A stretch of DNA of 28,049 nucleotides from NCBI GenBank assembly GCA_031376885.1, contig JANMEL010000031.1, forward strand, positions 1 to 28,049, read 5' to 3'. The position numbers were made by a program, and so were the translations under genes. A model generated the notes under the pieces. The model was given only the letters and a program-made list of their open reading frames with translations. It was not told the DNA's origin and did not search any database. Of the stretch, positions 15,015 to 23,412 are shown piece by piece. Position 1 is the stretch's first letter. Each line of letters starts with the position of its first letter. This DNA comes from Chamaesiphon sp031376885. Lineage in GTDB: Bacteria; Cyanobacteriota; Cyanobacteriia; Cyanobacteriales; Chamaesiphonaceae.

Positions 15015-15866
15015 CTAACCCTGACACTTCGGACAAAAGTGTGTGCCTCTCCCACCGAGGCGAATTTTCTCGATGGGGGTTTGGCAAATTCGACAGGGTT
15101 GGTTGGTGCGGTTGTAAACCCACGCCATGCCGCCATAATTGCCGTTGGTGCCCTGAACATTTAGGTAATTGCTAAAGGTAGTGCCGCCTTGCTCGATCGA
15201 CAGGGTGAGGACATCTATGGCGGACTTGTGCAAAGCGGCGATTTGATGGGGTTGCAGATCGCCAGCCGATGTATTAGGGTGAATGCGGCTCATAAATAAA
15301 GCTTCATCGGCATAGATATTACCCAATCCAGCCACCAAAGTTTGATCGAGAATGACAGTTTTGATATTGCGGCGGGATTTCTGGAGCTTGGAGCTAAAAT
15401 AATCCACACTAAAAGCCGCATCGAAAGGTTCTGGGCCTAATTTTCCCATCCCTGTCATCACTTGTCCAGGCTGTTTGGTGGGTGAAATCCACCACATTTG
15501 TCCAAATGTGCGCTGATCTACAAACCTTAGTTCCCAATCTTTGCCCAAGAGCAGTCTGACGCGAGTGTGCTTATGGAGTTCTGTATGGCTCTCCAACCAT
15601 AGCAATTGTCCGGTCATCCTCAAATGTACTCCCAGCCAACCAGCAGGCTCTCCAGAGCCAGATCGGGTCAATTCAGCGTACAAATATTTTCCCCGTCGGT
15701 GCCAACTGCTAATTTGGGTATTTTGCAATCCGGCGACAAACTCGTCAGTTGTATCTGGCTCGGCGATCGTTCGAGGTAATAATACTTCGATTCCAGTAAT
15801 CTTTTGAGCTACTGTATATCGATCTAAACCTCGGCGGACTGTTTCAACTTCGGGTAATTCTGGCAT
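15015..15866 (-). CDS. mutM: Formamidopyrimidine-DNA glycosylase (Fpg/MutM)
   Basis: Removes 8-oxoguanine and ring-opened purines from DNA and nicks the resulting site. The N-terminus PELPEVETVRRGL holds the catalytic P2 (after Met removal) and E3. K60 is in RRGKYLY. The helix-two-turn-helix has GLGNIYADEALF. The C-terminal zinc finger has C258, C261, C278 and C281, with the phosphate-binding R273 in GGRGTHF. At 283 residues it is a normal length. In the pattern GTTFSNYLNVQGTNGNYGGM the residues before the finger also fit. psaE lies 123 bp upstream on the same strand but is probably transcribed separately. Confidence 0.97.
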   Translation of the reverse strand: MPELPEVETVRRGLDRYTVAQKITGIEVLLPRTIAEPDTTDEFVAGLQNTQISSWHRRGKYLYAELTRSGSGEPAGWLGVHLRMTGQLLWLESHTELHKHTRVRLLLGKDWELRFVDQRTFGQMWWISPTKQPGQVMTGMGKLGPEPFDAAFSVDYFSSKLQKSRRNIKTVILDQTLVAGLGNIYADEALFMSRIHPNTSAGDLQPHQIAALHKSAIDVLTLSIEQGGTTFSNYLNVQGTNGNYGGMAWVYNRTNQPCRICQTPIEKIRLGGRGTHFCPKCQG

Positions 15867-15989
15867 TAAATATCGACTGGTGACTAAGGAATGGGCTGAG
15901 GCACTAACTATCCGAAGATTAGTATAGACCGATCGCGGGTGACTATTAAGTCATTCCACTCCTGTCGATCGCCAGTCGGCATTTTTTGC

Positions 15990-16226
15990 CTATTTTTTGG
16001 CAACTTTAGCTGGGGGAGCTACTTCTACCAATTCACTAACGGCATAGTTGTTGGTGTTGATGCCAGTGGCACTACCACTGATGCCGTTATAATTAACTTT
16101 CTCAAACCGAACGATTACGTTATATTTGATGCCGCTTGCGTCGATCGATACAACCGTTCCGGTATCTTGGAACCAGTAAGATTCTTTCCGAAGGATGCGA
16201 ACTTTTGAACCACGTTGGAGTGCCAT
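15990..16226 (-). CDS. psaE: Photosystem I reaction centre subunit IV (PsaE)
   Basis: A small stromal/cytoplasmic-side subunit of photosystem I that helps dock ferredoxin and supports cyclic electron flow. The 78 residues match PsaE along their whole length: RGSKVRILRKESYWFQDTGT, then SGIKYNVIVRFEKVNYNGIS and NTNNYAVSELVEV. The SH3-like fold is expected. The C-terminal tail (APPAKVAKK) is the usual variable extension. This gene is the best single marker that the host is cyanobacterial. It is single, as is usual for psaE, and has a degenerate HLR1-like site 84-99 bp upstream. Confidence 0.98.
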   Translation of the reverse strand: MALQRGSKVRILRKESYWFQDTGTVVSIDASGIKYNVIVRFEKVNYNGISGSATGINTNNYAVSELVEVAPPAKVAKK

Positions 16227-16309
16227 AATTACTTTGATGTTATTAAGGATTCAGCCACAATTAGCTATCACGCCTATTTTCGGCAAATTTCGCCCCCTTT
16301 TAGGATTAC

Positions 16310-16325
16310 ATTAACAAAGCTTAAA
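16310..16325 (-). promoter_or_regulatory. Degenerate HLR1-like site upstream of psaE
   Basis: On the minus strand TTTAAG-CTTT-GTTAAT resembles the RpaB target HLR1, (G/T)TTACA-N4-(G/T)TTACA, at 8 of 12 core positions. HLR1 sites control psa genes under high light in other cyanobacteria. The match is weak and rests mostly on position. Confidence 0.25.
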
Positions 16326-16330
16326 GAAAG

Positions 16331-16386
16331 GGGTGGGGGGTGAGGGGTGAGGGGTGAGGGATTAGGGGTGAGGGGTGAGGGGTGAA
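16331..16386. repeat. Tandem GGGGTGA heptamers
   Basis: Several perfect GGGGTGA units in two runs split by GGGATTA, in the 217-bp gap between psaE and the STAND-TPR gene. Confidence 0.9.
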
Positions 16387-16420
16387 TTGAGGATAAAAAT
16401 ATCGACAATACCAAAGTCTT

Positions 16421-16449
16421 AATAATTAATTATTAATTATTAATTATTG
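16421..16449. repeat. Tandem AATTATT heptamers at a gene end
   Basis: AATTATT is repeated about three times. The TAA stop of the large TPR gene (16444-16446, minus strand) lies inside the repeat, so slippage there could shift the end of the protein by a few residues. Confidence 0.8.
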
Positions 16450-19400
16450 AACTCCCTCCACTCCCCCAGCAGGCAGATCTAGGTCATTTTCTAGCCATCC
16501 TTGAATTAGTTGATATTCGGCTGCCCCTGCGGGTAATTTGGCGAGGGATTCTTGCCAGAGGCTATTTGCTCGATCGATTTGCCCTTGTTTTTCATAGATT
16601 AGTCCCAAATTAGCTAGGGTTTGAGCTTCTCGATAGAGATCGCCTAATGTTCGGGCGATATTTAGACTGATATGGCAATAGTCGATCGCTCGATCCCATT
16701 TGCGTTGAATGTTGTAGATGCTCGCTAAGTTATCGAGGGAGGTACTTTCTTGAGATCGATCGCCTAGTGTACGGAAGATGGTTAGACTATTTTTGAAACA
16801 ATCGATCGATTCCTCCCATCGTCGTTGAGATTTGTAGATATTTCCCAAGTTGTTGAGTACTTTTGCTTCGGAATGTCGATCGCCAAATTCTCGCTCGATT
16901 GTTAGACTATACTGGTAACAATCGATCGCTTTAGCCCACTGTTCGTCAGCTTTATAAGTGTTTGCAAGGTTATTAAGTACTTTGCCTTCTCCCTGACGAT
17001 CGCCTAGTTCTCGTTTGATAGTTAGATATTCTAAATAACAATCGATCCCTTTAGCCCATTCTCGTTGTAAGTTGTACATTGTCGCCAAATTAGCTAGGGA
17101 ATTTCCCTGAGCATGGCGATCTTTTAGGCTGCGGGAAATGCTGAGATGTTGGAAATAACAATCGATCGCTTCATGCCATTTTCCCAGATATTTGTACGCA
17201 TTTCCGAGATTGTCGAAGGCGGTAGCTTCTGATTGGAGATCGCCCAATTTACGGAAGATATCGATACTGCGTTGATAGCAGTCGATCGCTTCATTCCATC
17301 TGCCTTGAGATTTGTAGGTATTTCCCAAGGTATTTAGGGATTTACCTTCTGAGTGCAGATTTCCCCCCGCTGGTTCGTTGGCGTAGCTTTTGCCCTGGAG
17401 AATGGTTAAATGTTGGTGGTAACAGTCGATCGCTTCATCCCATCGTCGCTGAGATTTGTACGCATTTCCCAAGTCGGTGAGGGATTTACATTCGCCTGCT
17501 CGATCGCCTAATGCTTGACAAAGTGCTAGGTGTTGTTGGTAATATTCGATCGCTAGGTGCCATTGACCTTGGGATTTGTGGGTATTGCCCAAGTTTTGGA
17601 GCGTTTTTGCTTCAGTCTGTCGATCGCCGATCGATCGACAAATAGCTAGATGTTGTTCGTAGTAGTCGATCGCTGTAGCCCATTTAGATTGAGATCTATA
17701 GGCATTTGCCAAGTTGTTGAGGATTTTACTCTCCCCTTGATGTTGGGGCAGTTTATTGTCTGGTGCATGAGGGGATTTGCGACAGATGTTTAGCTGTTGT
17801 TGATAGTAACCAATTGCTTCATCCCACCGTCGTTGAGATTTGGCGACATTGCCGAGGTTATTTAGGGCGATACTTTCGCTGTGAAGATCGCCCAATCCTC
17901 TACTGACGATCAGGCTATTTTGATAACAGTCGATCGCTTTATCCCATTGACTTGTGGATTTGTAGATATGGGCTAAGTTGGTGAGCGATCGACTTTCGCC
18001 TTGACGTTGGGATAGTCGTTCTGTGGGAGAATTACCTAATGTACGATAGATGGTCAGACTCTGCTGATAACAGTCGATCGCCTCATCCCATTGACGCTGA
18101 GTGTTGTAGATACTGCCCAATTTTCCCCATGTTTGAGCTTCACGGTTGGTATCGCCTAATGCTCGATCGATCTCTAGGCTACGTTGATAGTATGCGATCG
18201 ATTCATCCCAATGACCTTGAGTTTTGGCGATATATCCCAAGTTATCGAGGGAGTCACCCTGACATCGATTGGGCGATAGGCTATCGATGGCAAGATGTTG
18301 ATGATAGTAGTCAATTGCTTCAGGAAATTGGCGTTGACATTTGTAGATATTTCCCAAATGATGTAGACATTCACCAGCTCCGAGCAGATCGCCTAGAAGT
18401 TGGAAAATTCCCAAACCACTCTGATAAAAACCTGCCGCCTCATCCCATAAACCTTGGGATTTGGACGCATCGCCCAAATTGGTGTAGGATCTAGCCTGGA
18501 CTTTGGTATTGTGACCATTTAGTGATTCATCGACAGCTAGACACTCTCGATCGCACTCGATCGCTTTATCCCATTGACCTGTAGCCTGATAAGTAGCCCC
18601 CAATTGTTGGAGCACTTTGAGCTGCTCTTGTCGATCTCCCAATTCCCGACAGATCGTTAGACTCCGCTGATAGTAGCCGATCGCCTCAGTCCGACGATTT
18701 TGGGCATCGTAGGCACTGGCGAGGTTATTTAGACACTCAACCTCAAGTTGTCGTTGAAGGAGCCTTTCCTGGGGAGAATTGCTCTGTCTCTGACAGATTT
18801 TCAGGTGCTCTTGATAACACCGAATCGCATCATCCCATCGCTGCTGAGATTTGTAGGCGGTGCCCAATTGATTTAGACATTCTGCCTGTGCTTGAATATT
18901 ACCCATAGATCGCCAAATCTTGAGCGCGTACTGATAACATTCGATCGATCTATCCCATCGCTGTTTAGACTGATAAGCATTCCCCAAATTATTAAAACAT
19001 TTTCCCTGTCCCTGAAGATCGACCAATTCTCGCGCTATGGTTAGACTCTGCTGGTAAGATCCGATCGCTTCATCCCATTTCCCTTGAGATTGATAAGCAC
19101 TGCCCAAATGATTGAGACACTCACTCTCTCGCTGCTGTTTGTATCGTTTCCCTCTAGGCGAATTCTTCACACACTGGGCTACCTGCAAACTATGCTGGTA
19201 GTAAGCGATCGCCTCATCCCATTTCTCTTGAGACTGATAAGCATTGCCCAAATCTTGGAGATACCTACTCTCTCGATAAATATCGCCTAATGTGCGGGCA
19301 ATTCTTAAACTTTGTTGATGATAGTCGATCGCCAGATCCCACAACTGCTGCGACACAGCAATATGCCCCAAAGTACTCAGAGATCTACTCTCACCCAAAG

Positions 19401-21114
19401 GATCGGCAAGTATTCTCGATATCGCCAAACTCTGTTGATGGTAGCCTGTCGCCCGATCCCACAACTGTTGAGCTTGATACCCATGCCCCAAATTATTCAA
19501 AGCTTGACATTCACACCGAGGATCGCTCAAAGCTTGGGAGATCGCCAAAGTATGCTCATAACAGTCGATCGCCTCAGACCATCGAGACTGTAAACTATAC
19601 ACATTGCCCAAATTAGTCAGAGCATTATACTCAGCAATTCGATCGAAAGCAGATCTTGACGCTGCTACCCCAACTACACAAGTCTGTTCCCAATCCTGCC
19701 AATAAGATCTAATCTCAAAAAAAGCGATCGAATTTGTAACCAACGAGATCGCAGTATCCCACCGACAGGCATCATTTGCCCACTCGATTGCCCCCAATAA
19801 CGACTCTCGCTCTCGATCGAACCAAGCTAATCCAGCTCTAAAACCATCCTCATCAAACCCCCGCAGATAGCCATCCATTTCCTGAGATCGATCGCGATAC
19901 CAATCGACAATCTCCTGTTTGATGACTAATTGTTGCTCCGGCTCCGTAGATCCTGCCAATTTCTGCAACGCAAATGCGCGTAACGTATCATCAAAACGGT
20001 ACCGACGATCGACACTCGCCCTCAACAAATCAGCATCAACCAACCGCGACAGCATCTCTGTCACCCGACGCGGATCTCCCAACAACCCAGCCACATCTAT
20101 CCCAAAATCTCGCCCCTTGAGCAATCCCAACCAATTAAATAACGCCCGATCCTCAGGTAGCAACTCCCGATAGCTCGACTCAAAACTCGCATTAATCGTG
20201 GGATAACTCAATTCCAACCGTAGAAACTGCTGAGGCTCATCGCTCAATTTCCGCGCATAGTCAGTCAACGACAACTGAGGTTTCGCTCTCAATATCCCCC
20301 CCACCAGCCGAATCGCCATCGGTAGATTGCCACAAAACTGTACAATCCTCATGGTTGCCTCCGGCTCGGCATCCAATCGAGCTTTGCCCACCAACTTTAT
20401 CAGTAGCTCCCGTGCTTCTCGATCGATCGCCACCTTCAAACTCAGAATACTAGCTCCCACCAATAACTTCAACTCCCGCCGACTCGTGACGATCGTTCGG
20501 CAATTTTCGCCTTCTGGTAATAAAGGGCGCAACTGAGCTTCATCCTTAGCATTATCCAACACCACGATCGCTTGCTTGTCAGCCAAATACGATCGATAAA
20601 TCCGCGTGCGCTCGCCGATCTCCGCAGGAATTGCCGACTCAGCCAACCCAAACGCCCGCAACCATTGCCACAACACATCCCCAGGCTCTAACGCTTCCCC
20701 CTCACTGCCCCGCAAATCCACATACAAATGCACATCACAATCAGTCAATTCTGTCAACTGCCCTGCCACATGAATCCCTAGCGCAGATTTCCCCACCCCC
20801 TGCATTCCCGCCACCGCCAAAATCATTGATGGTTTTGCCTTGAACTTCTGGCAAATCGCCGCGATTTCGATCTTCCGTCCGGTAAAATCAGTAATAGTCG
20901 GGGGTAATTGACGGAGCGGCGAAATTTTCGGTTGAGATTGTTCGATGTTGTCGCGATTTCCTGACAAACCGATTTTTTCGGGATGAGTAGTCAGGATGGA
21001 GTCATTTCGATCGGTCATTTGTGTAGCCTCATTTGTGGGCACAGAAGTGTTATCACTCTCAATTTGCACTACACTTGAGTCACGATCTGTGTTGGAGTGG
21101 GGTAGATCGGGCAT
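16444..21114 (-). CDS. STAND ATPase (NB-ARC) with 25 TPR units
   Basis: A 1556-residue signalling ATPase of the STAND class. Residues 1-70 are polar and probably disordered. The NB-ARC part begins with LPPTITDFTGR and has Walker A GMQGVGKS (103-110), Walker B AIVVLDN (182-188), the RTIVTSRR sensor (206-213), GNLPMAIRL (262-270) and an MHD-like RFDDTLRAFAL (373-383). An alpha-helical linker leads to 25 tetratricopeptide units (about 497-1535), mostly 40 residues with the consensus LGNAYKSQ.RWDEAIDCYQ; five units (4, 7, 13, 15, 18) are 48 long. In known STAND proteins the repeats sense a ligand and the ATPase oligomerises to fire an effector. Here no effector domain is recognisable at either end and no partner gene is adjacent, so it is unclear whether it acts in defence, regulation or scaffolding. 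ATG 21114 is the likely start. Confidence 0.93.
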   Translation of the reverse strand: MPDLPHSNTDRDSSVVQIESDNTSVPTNEATQMTDRNDSILTTHPEKIGLSGNRDNIEQSQPKISPLRQLPPTITDFTGRKIEIAAICQKFKAKPSMILAVAGMQGVGKSALGIHVAGQLTELTDCDVHLYVDLRGSEGEALEPGDVLWQWLRAFGLAESAIPAEIGERTRIYRSYLADKQAIVVLDNAKDEAQLRPLLPEGENCRTIVTSRRELKLLVGASILSLKVAIDREARELLIKLVGKARLDAEPEATMRIVQFCGNLPMAIRLVGGILRAKPQLSLTDYARKLSDEPQQFLRLELSYPTINASFESSYRELLPEDRALFNWLGLLKGRDFGIDVAGLLGDPRRVTEMLSRLVDADLLRASVDRRYRFDDTLRAFALQKLAGSTEPEQQLVIKQEIVDWYRDRSQEMDGYLRGFDEDGFRAGLAWFDRERESLLGAIEWANDACRWDTAISLVTNSIAFFEIRSYWQDWEQTCVVGVAASRSAFDRIAEYNALTNLGNVYSLQSRWSEAIDCYEHTLAISQALSDPRCECQALNNLGHGYQAQQLWDRATGYHQQSLAISRILADPLGESRSLSTLGHIAVSQQLWDLAIDYHQQSLRIARTLGDIYRESRYLQDLGNAYQSQEKWDEAIAYYQHSLQVAQCVKNSPRGKRYKQQRESECLNHLGSAYQSQGKWDEAIGSYQQSLTIARELVDLQGQGKCFNNLGNAYQSKQRWDRSIECYQYALKIWRSMGNIQAQAECLNQLGTAYKSQQRWDDAIRCYQEHLKICQRQSNSPQERLLQRQLEVECLNNLASAYDAQNRRTEAIGYYQRSLTICRELGDRQEQLKVLQQLGATYQATGQWDKAIECDRECLAVDESLNGHNTKVQARSYTNLGDASKSQGLWDEAAGFYQSGLGIFQLLGDLLGAGECLHHLGNIYKCQRQFPEAIDYYHQHLAIDSLSPNRCQGDSLDNLGYIAKTQGHWDESIAYYQRSLEIDRALGDTNREAQTWGKLGSIYNTQRQWDEAIDCYQQSLTIYRTLGNSPTERLSQRQGESRSLTNLAHIYKSTSQWDKAIDCYQNSLIVSRGLGDLHSESIALNNLGNVAKSQRRWDEAIGYYQQQLNICRKSPHAPDNKLPQHQGESKILNNLANAYRSQSKWATAIDYYEQHLAICRSIGDRQTEAKTLQNLGNTHKSQGQWHLAIEYYQQHLALCQALGDRAGECKSLTDLGNAYKSQRRWDEAIDCYHQHLTILQGKSYANEPAGGNLHSEGKSLNTLGNTYKSQGRWNEAIDCYQRSIDIFRKLGDLQSEATAFDNLGNAYKYLGKWHEAIDCYFQHLSISRSLKDRHAQGNSLANLATMYNLQREWAKGIDCYLEYLTIKRELGDRQGEGKVLNNLANTYKADEQWAKAIDCYQYSLTIEREFGDRHSEAKVLNNLGNIYKSQRRWEESIDCFKNSLTIFRTLGDRSQESTSLDNLASIYNIQRKWDRAIDYCHISLNIARTLGDLYREAQTLANLGLIYEKQGQIDRANSLWQESLAKLPAGAAEYQLIQGWLENDLDLPAGGVEGVQ
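16510..19626 (-). repeat. Array of 25 TPR-coding units
   Basis: Coding repeat of about 120 bp (40 codons), with five units of 144 bp. The stretch encoding DEAIDCY usually contains a TCGATCGC core, so a HIP1-like octamer recurs at nearly the same phase of many units. Neighbouring units differ at many positions, so the array is old, but units 17-23 look more alike than the rest. Confidence 0.85.
17372..17394. repeat. Dispersed repeat inside TPR unit 18
   Basis: GGTTCGTTGGCGTAGCTTTT lies in frame in the TPR gene and encodes KSYANEP on the minus strand, in the linker between two TPR units. The unit is 48 residues long instead of 40. Confidence 0.7.
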
Positions 21115-21408
21115 ATATCGATTCTCTAGGGGGAGAGGCTCTCAGGAACGGGAAAAATTTGAACTACCGACGATGATACTAGGATCGCCGCTTCAAAACA
21201 ACAACTTTTCGATCGAATTGTTAATTTATTGCCAAAGATCCGTAAGCTGTGAGTTTAGAGACAATCCCCTTTTGTAAATAACATCACAAAAGCGTAGGTG
21301 AATGTGGGTATGAAGTTTATGGTAGGGGCAATTCATCCAGTAGATCGCCGCAGGAAGGAACCTCGCCGATGGTGCCAGACAAGACACTGGACTTTTTAGA
21401 ATTACTCA
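21115..21408. other. Intergenic region between the STAND gene and the cobalt operon
   Basis: The 342-bp gap 21115-21456 holds the upstream region of the STAND gene (minus strand) and the downstream region of cbiO. I see no convincing reading frame, tRNA or RNA structure apart from the hairpin at 21409-21442. GTAGGGGCAATTCATC near 21322 resembles the edge of a dispersed repeat. Confidence 0.5.
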
Positions 21409-21442
21409 AGATCCCCGACTTCTCACAAGAAGTCGGGGATCT
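21409..21442. repeat. Dispersed hairpin, CCCCGACTTC type, copy 2
   Basis: AGATCCCCGACTTCT, loop CACA and AGAAGTCGGGGATCT give a perfect 15-bp stem, 15 bp after the cbiO stop. The core is identical to the hairpin after hemE (13625-13658), while loop and outer bases differ. It probably serves as a terminator of cbiMNQO and belongs to a dispersed repeat family. Confidence 0.8.
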
Positions 21443-21456
21443 GATTCGCATCCTTT

Positions 21457-22302
21457 TCAAACATCTTTTAAGATATATCGATCGAGATAAGCATTAAATT
21501 GGTCGATCGATCTTGGTGCTGGTAATCCTGGTAGCCGATCGACTAAATGCAACCACATCTGATATAACGTCGGCATACCCAATTCAAAATATGGCATCGA
21601 TCGCAATTGCTCAAATACTAACATAGTTTCACCTTGGGCGATCGACCGCCCTTCTTCCATCACCAATACCCAATCAGCCCATTCATACACAAAATCCAGA
21701 TCGTGGGTAGCAATTAAGAGCGTAGTTCCCAATTTGGCGATCGATTCTAGCTCCAATAATAAGTTGCGAGTTTGAATCGGATCTAGATAAGCGGTGGGTT
21801 CATCTAGGAGGAGTAATTCCGGTTGTAGAGCCATCACACCAGCGATACTCACGCGTTTTTTTTGCCCCAGACTGAGGTGTTGAAGCGGCGAGAGGGCTAA
21901 GTCTTCTAGGTGAAAGTCAGCTAGAGTCTTGAGTACTTTTGCGGCTACTTCTGAGTCATTTAAGCCTTGATTGCACAAACCATAAGAAATATCGGTAGCG
22001 ACAGTAGGCGCGACTAGTTGTTGTTCGGGATCTTGGAATACTAAGCCGATCCTTTGCCGCCAACTTTTGAGGGTAGATCGATCGAATTTTAATGGAGTAT
22101 CATCTAATAATACTTGACCGCGATCGGGTTTGCACAATCCATCGGCGATTAGAAACATGGTTGACTTACCGCAACCATTTTTGCCAATCAGCGCAGTCTT
22201 TTTGTGTCGGGGCAACCGAAAGCTCAATCCTTGCAATGTGGGAGCTGTTGCCATCGGATAACTGTAGTGAATATCCCGAAATTCTAATAAATATTCAGAC
22301 AT
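21457..22302 (-). CDS. cbiO: Cobalt ECF transporter ATP-binding protein
   Basis: The ATPase of the CbiMNQO cobalt importer. The 281 residues contain all ABC motifs: Walker A GKNGCGKST (40-48), Q-loop Q90 (VFQDPEQQ), signature LSLGQKKRV (143-151), Walker B LLLLDEP (163-169) and the switch H200 (ATHD). The extra C-terminal 60 residues are common in CbiO-type proteins. It is the last gene of the operon and its ATG overlaps the end of cbiQ by 8 bp, indicating coupled translation. Confidence 0.95.
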   Translation of the reverse strand: MSEYLLEFRDIHYSYPMATAPTLQGLSFRLPRHKKTALIGKNGCGKSTMFLIADGLCKPDRGQVLLDDTPLKFDRSTLKSWRQRIGLVFQDPEQQLVAPTVATDISYGLCNQGLNDSEVAAKVLKTLADFHLEDLALSPLQHLSLGQKKRVSIAGVMALQPELLLLDEPTAYLDPIQTRNLLLELESIAKLGTTLLIATHDLDFVYEWADWVLVMEEGRSIAQGETMLVFEQLRSMPYFELGMPTLYQMWLHLVDRLPGLPAPRSIDQFNAYLDRYILKDV

Positions 22303-23092
22303 AGTTACGATATAAAATTTCGCCGATTGCTAAGAGTAGACATCCAACCATCGATTCCTGTGCATAACGTCGAGAATACTGATAAGATGGAGGTTGCCAA
22401 AATCGAAATTCTTGTTGAAAGCCTCGCGCTTTGACTCCGAGAGTTAGTTGTCGATAACGGTTAGCCGTGCGCCCAATTAATTGACGAATTAGCAAGCTCA
22501 AACTATTCATCATCAATTTTCTATTCCGATAACCACCTCTTGCTGTCTGAGCGATAACTGTTTTTTGAGCTGTATCGGCGATCGTAAAAATAAATCTATA
22601 AGCTAATAGAAATAACTCAATCAGAATTGGTGGAAAGCCGATTTTTTTGCAGGCGATCGCCAAATCGATGACTGGAATAGTCAGCACGATAAAAAATAAG
22701 GCAGAAGTACTCGCTAACGATCGAATCATCACGTTAATAGCTTTAAGCAAACCTTGATGACTGAGATAAATATAACCACCCCATAGATCCATTTGCCACA
22801 AAGAATCGCTCTGTACATCTGGCGATATCTTGCTCACATATTCGATCGCCAGTGCTGGTAAACTAGTCACCAAAAATGTCATCACTCCCAGAATCATCGA
22901 CAAATATATTTTCGGTGGGATGCCAGCATAAACCATAATCCAGACACTCATCCAAATCGAGATAACGATCTGAATTGGGTAGTGAGTTACTAGCGCAAGT
23001 AGCAAAACTATGAGGGCAAACCAGAGCTTTTGACTTGGCGGTAAATTACGGAGTCGATTGCTATAGGCGAGAGTATCGATCTGAGTATTCAC
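22295..23092 (-). CDS. cbiQ: Cobalt ECF transporter transmembrane protein
   Basis: The T-component that couples CbiO to the CbiM/N substrate unit. The 265 residues hold about five to six hydrophobic segments and two coupling-helix motifs in the C-terminal half (QTARGGYR and GVKARGF, both with the typical Ala-Arg-Gly). It starts with GTG at 23092 inside TAGTG, so its first base overlaps the cbiN stop codon. Confidence 0.93.
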   Translation of the reverse strand: MNTQIDTLAYSNRLRNLPPSQKLWFALIVLLLALVTHYPIQIVISIWMSVWIMVYAGIPPKIYLSMILGVMTFLVTSLPALAIEYVSKISPDVQSDSLWQMDLWGGYIYLSHQGLLKAINVMIRSLASTSALFFIVLTIPVIDLAIACKKIGFPPILIELFLLAYRFIFTIADTAQKTVIAQTARGGYRNRKLMMNSLSLLIRQLIGRTANRYRQLTLGVKARGFQQEFRFWQPPSYQYSRRYAQESMVGCLLLAIGEILYRNYV

Positions 23093-23412
23093 TAATCGTG
23101 TTCTTTGAGAATTGCGGCAATTTTACGATCTTGTCTGCGTTCATTTCGACCTTGATATAGCCCTAAAATATAACAAACAATTCCCGATCCGATCGCAGCT
23201 TGAGCAGAGAATAAGAATGTTTCGATCTCACCGCCAGAAGGTTTAATCACAGGTTGAAACCAAGGTTTATATCCAGGCTTTACTTCTTCGATCGCCGTGA
23301 TATTGATACTATCTGTCGCCTTAAACTCCTTACCCTGAAAAATAAATACTGGAGCTAGAGACAATCCCACAGCAGCACCCAACATCAAAATATTATTCGT
23401 TGATTTCGACAT
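23092..23412 (-). CDS. cbiN: Cobalt transport protein CbiN
   Basis: A 106-residue accessory membrane protein with two helices (about 8-26 and 68-86) around a periplasmic loop holding KATDSINITAIEEVKPGYKP, which fits the CbiN pattern (..GADxQA...I....YxPW). CbiN promotes loading of Co2+ into CbiM. Its presence argues for cobalt rather than nickel, since nickel versions usually carry NikN or NikL. It overlaps cbiM by 20 bp. Confidence 0.93.
   Translation of the reverse strand: MSKSTNNILMLGAAVGLSLAPVFIFQGKEFKATDSINITAIEEVKPGYKPWFQPVIKPSGGEIETFLFSAQAAIGSGIVCYILGLYQGRNERRQDRKIAAILKEHD

Noticed and set aside
18039..18494. 151-codon plus-strand frame inside the TPR gene
   Set aside because: It is the antisense of the repeated TPR code, and its own apparent repeats only mirror that code.
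19084..19616. Several plus-strand frames with repeated motifs
   Set aside because: Antisense shadows of TPR units; their periodicity comes from the minus-strand gene.
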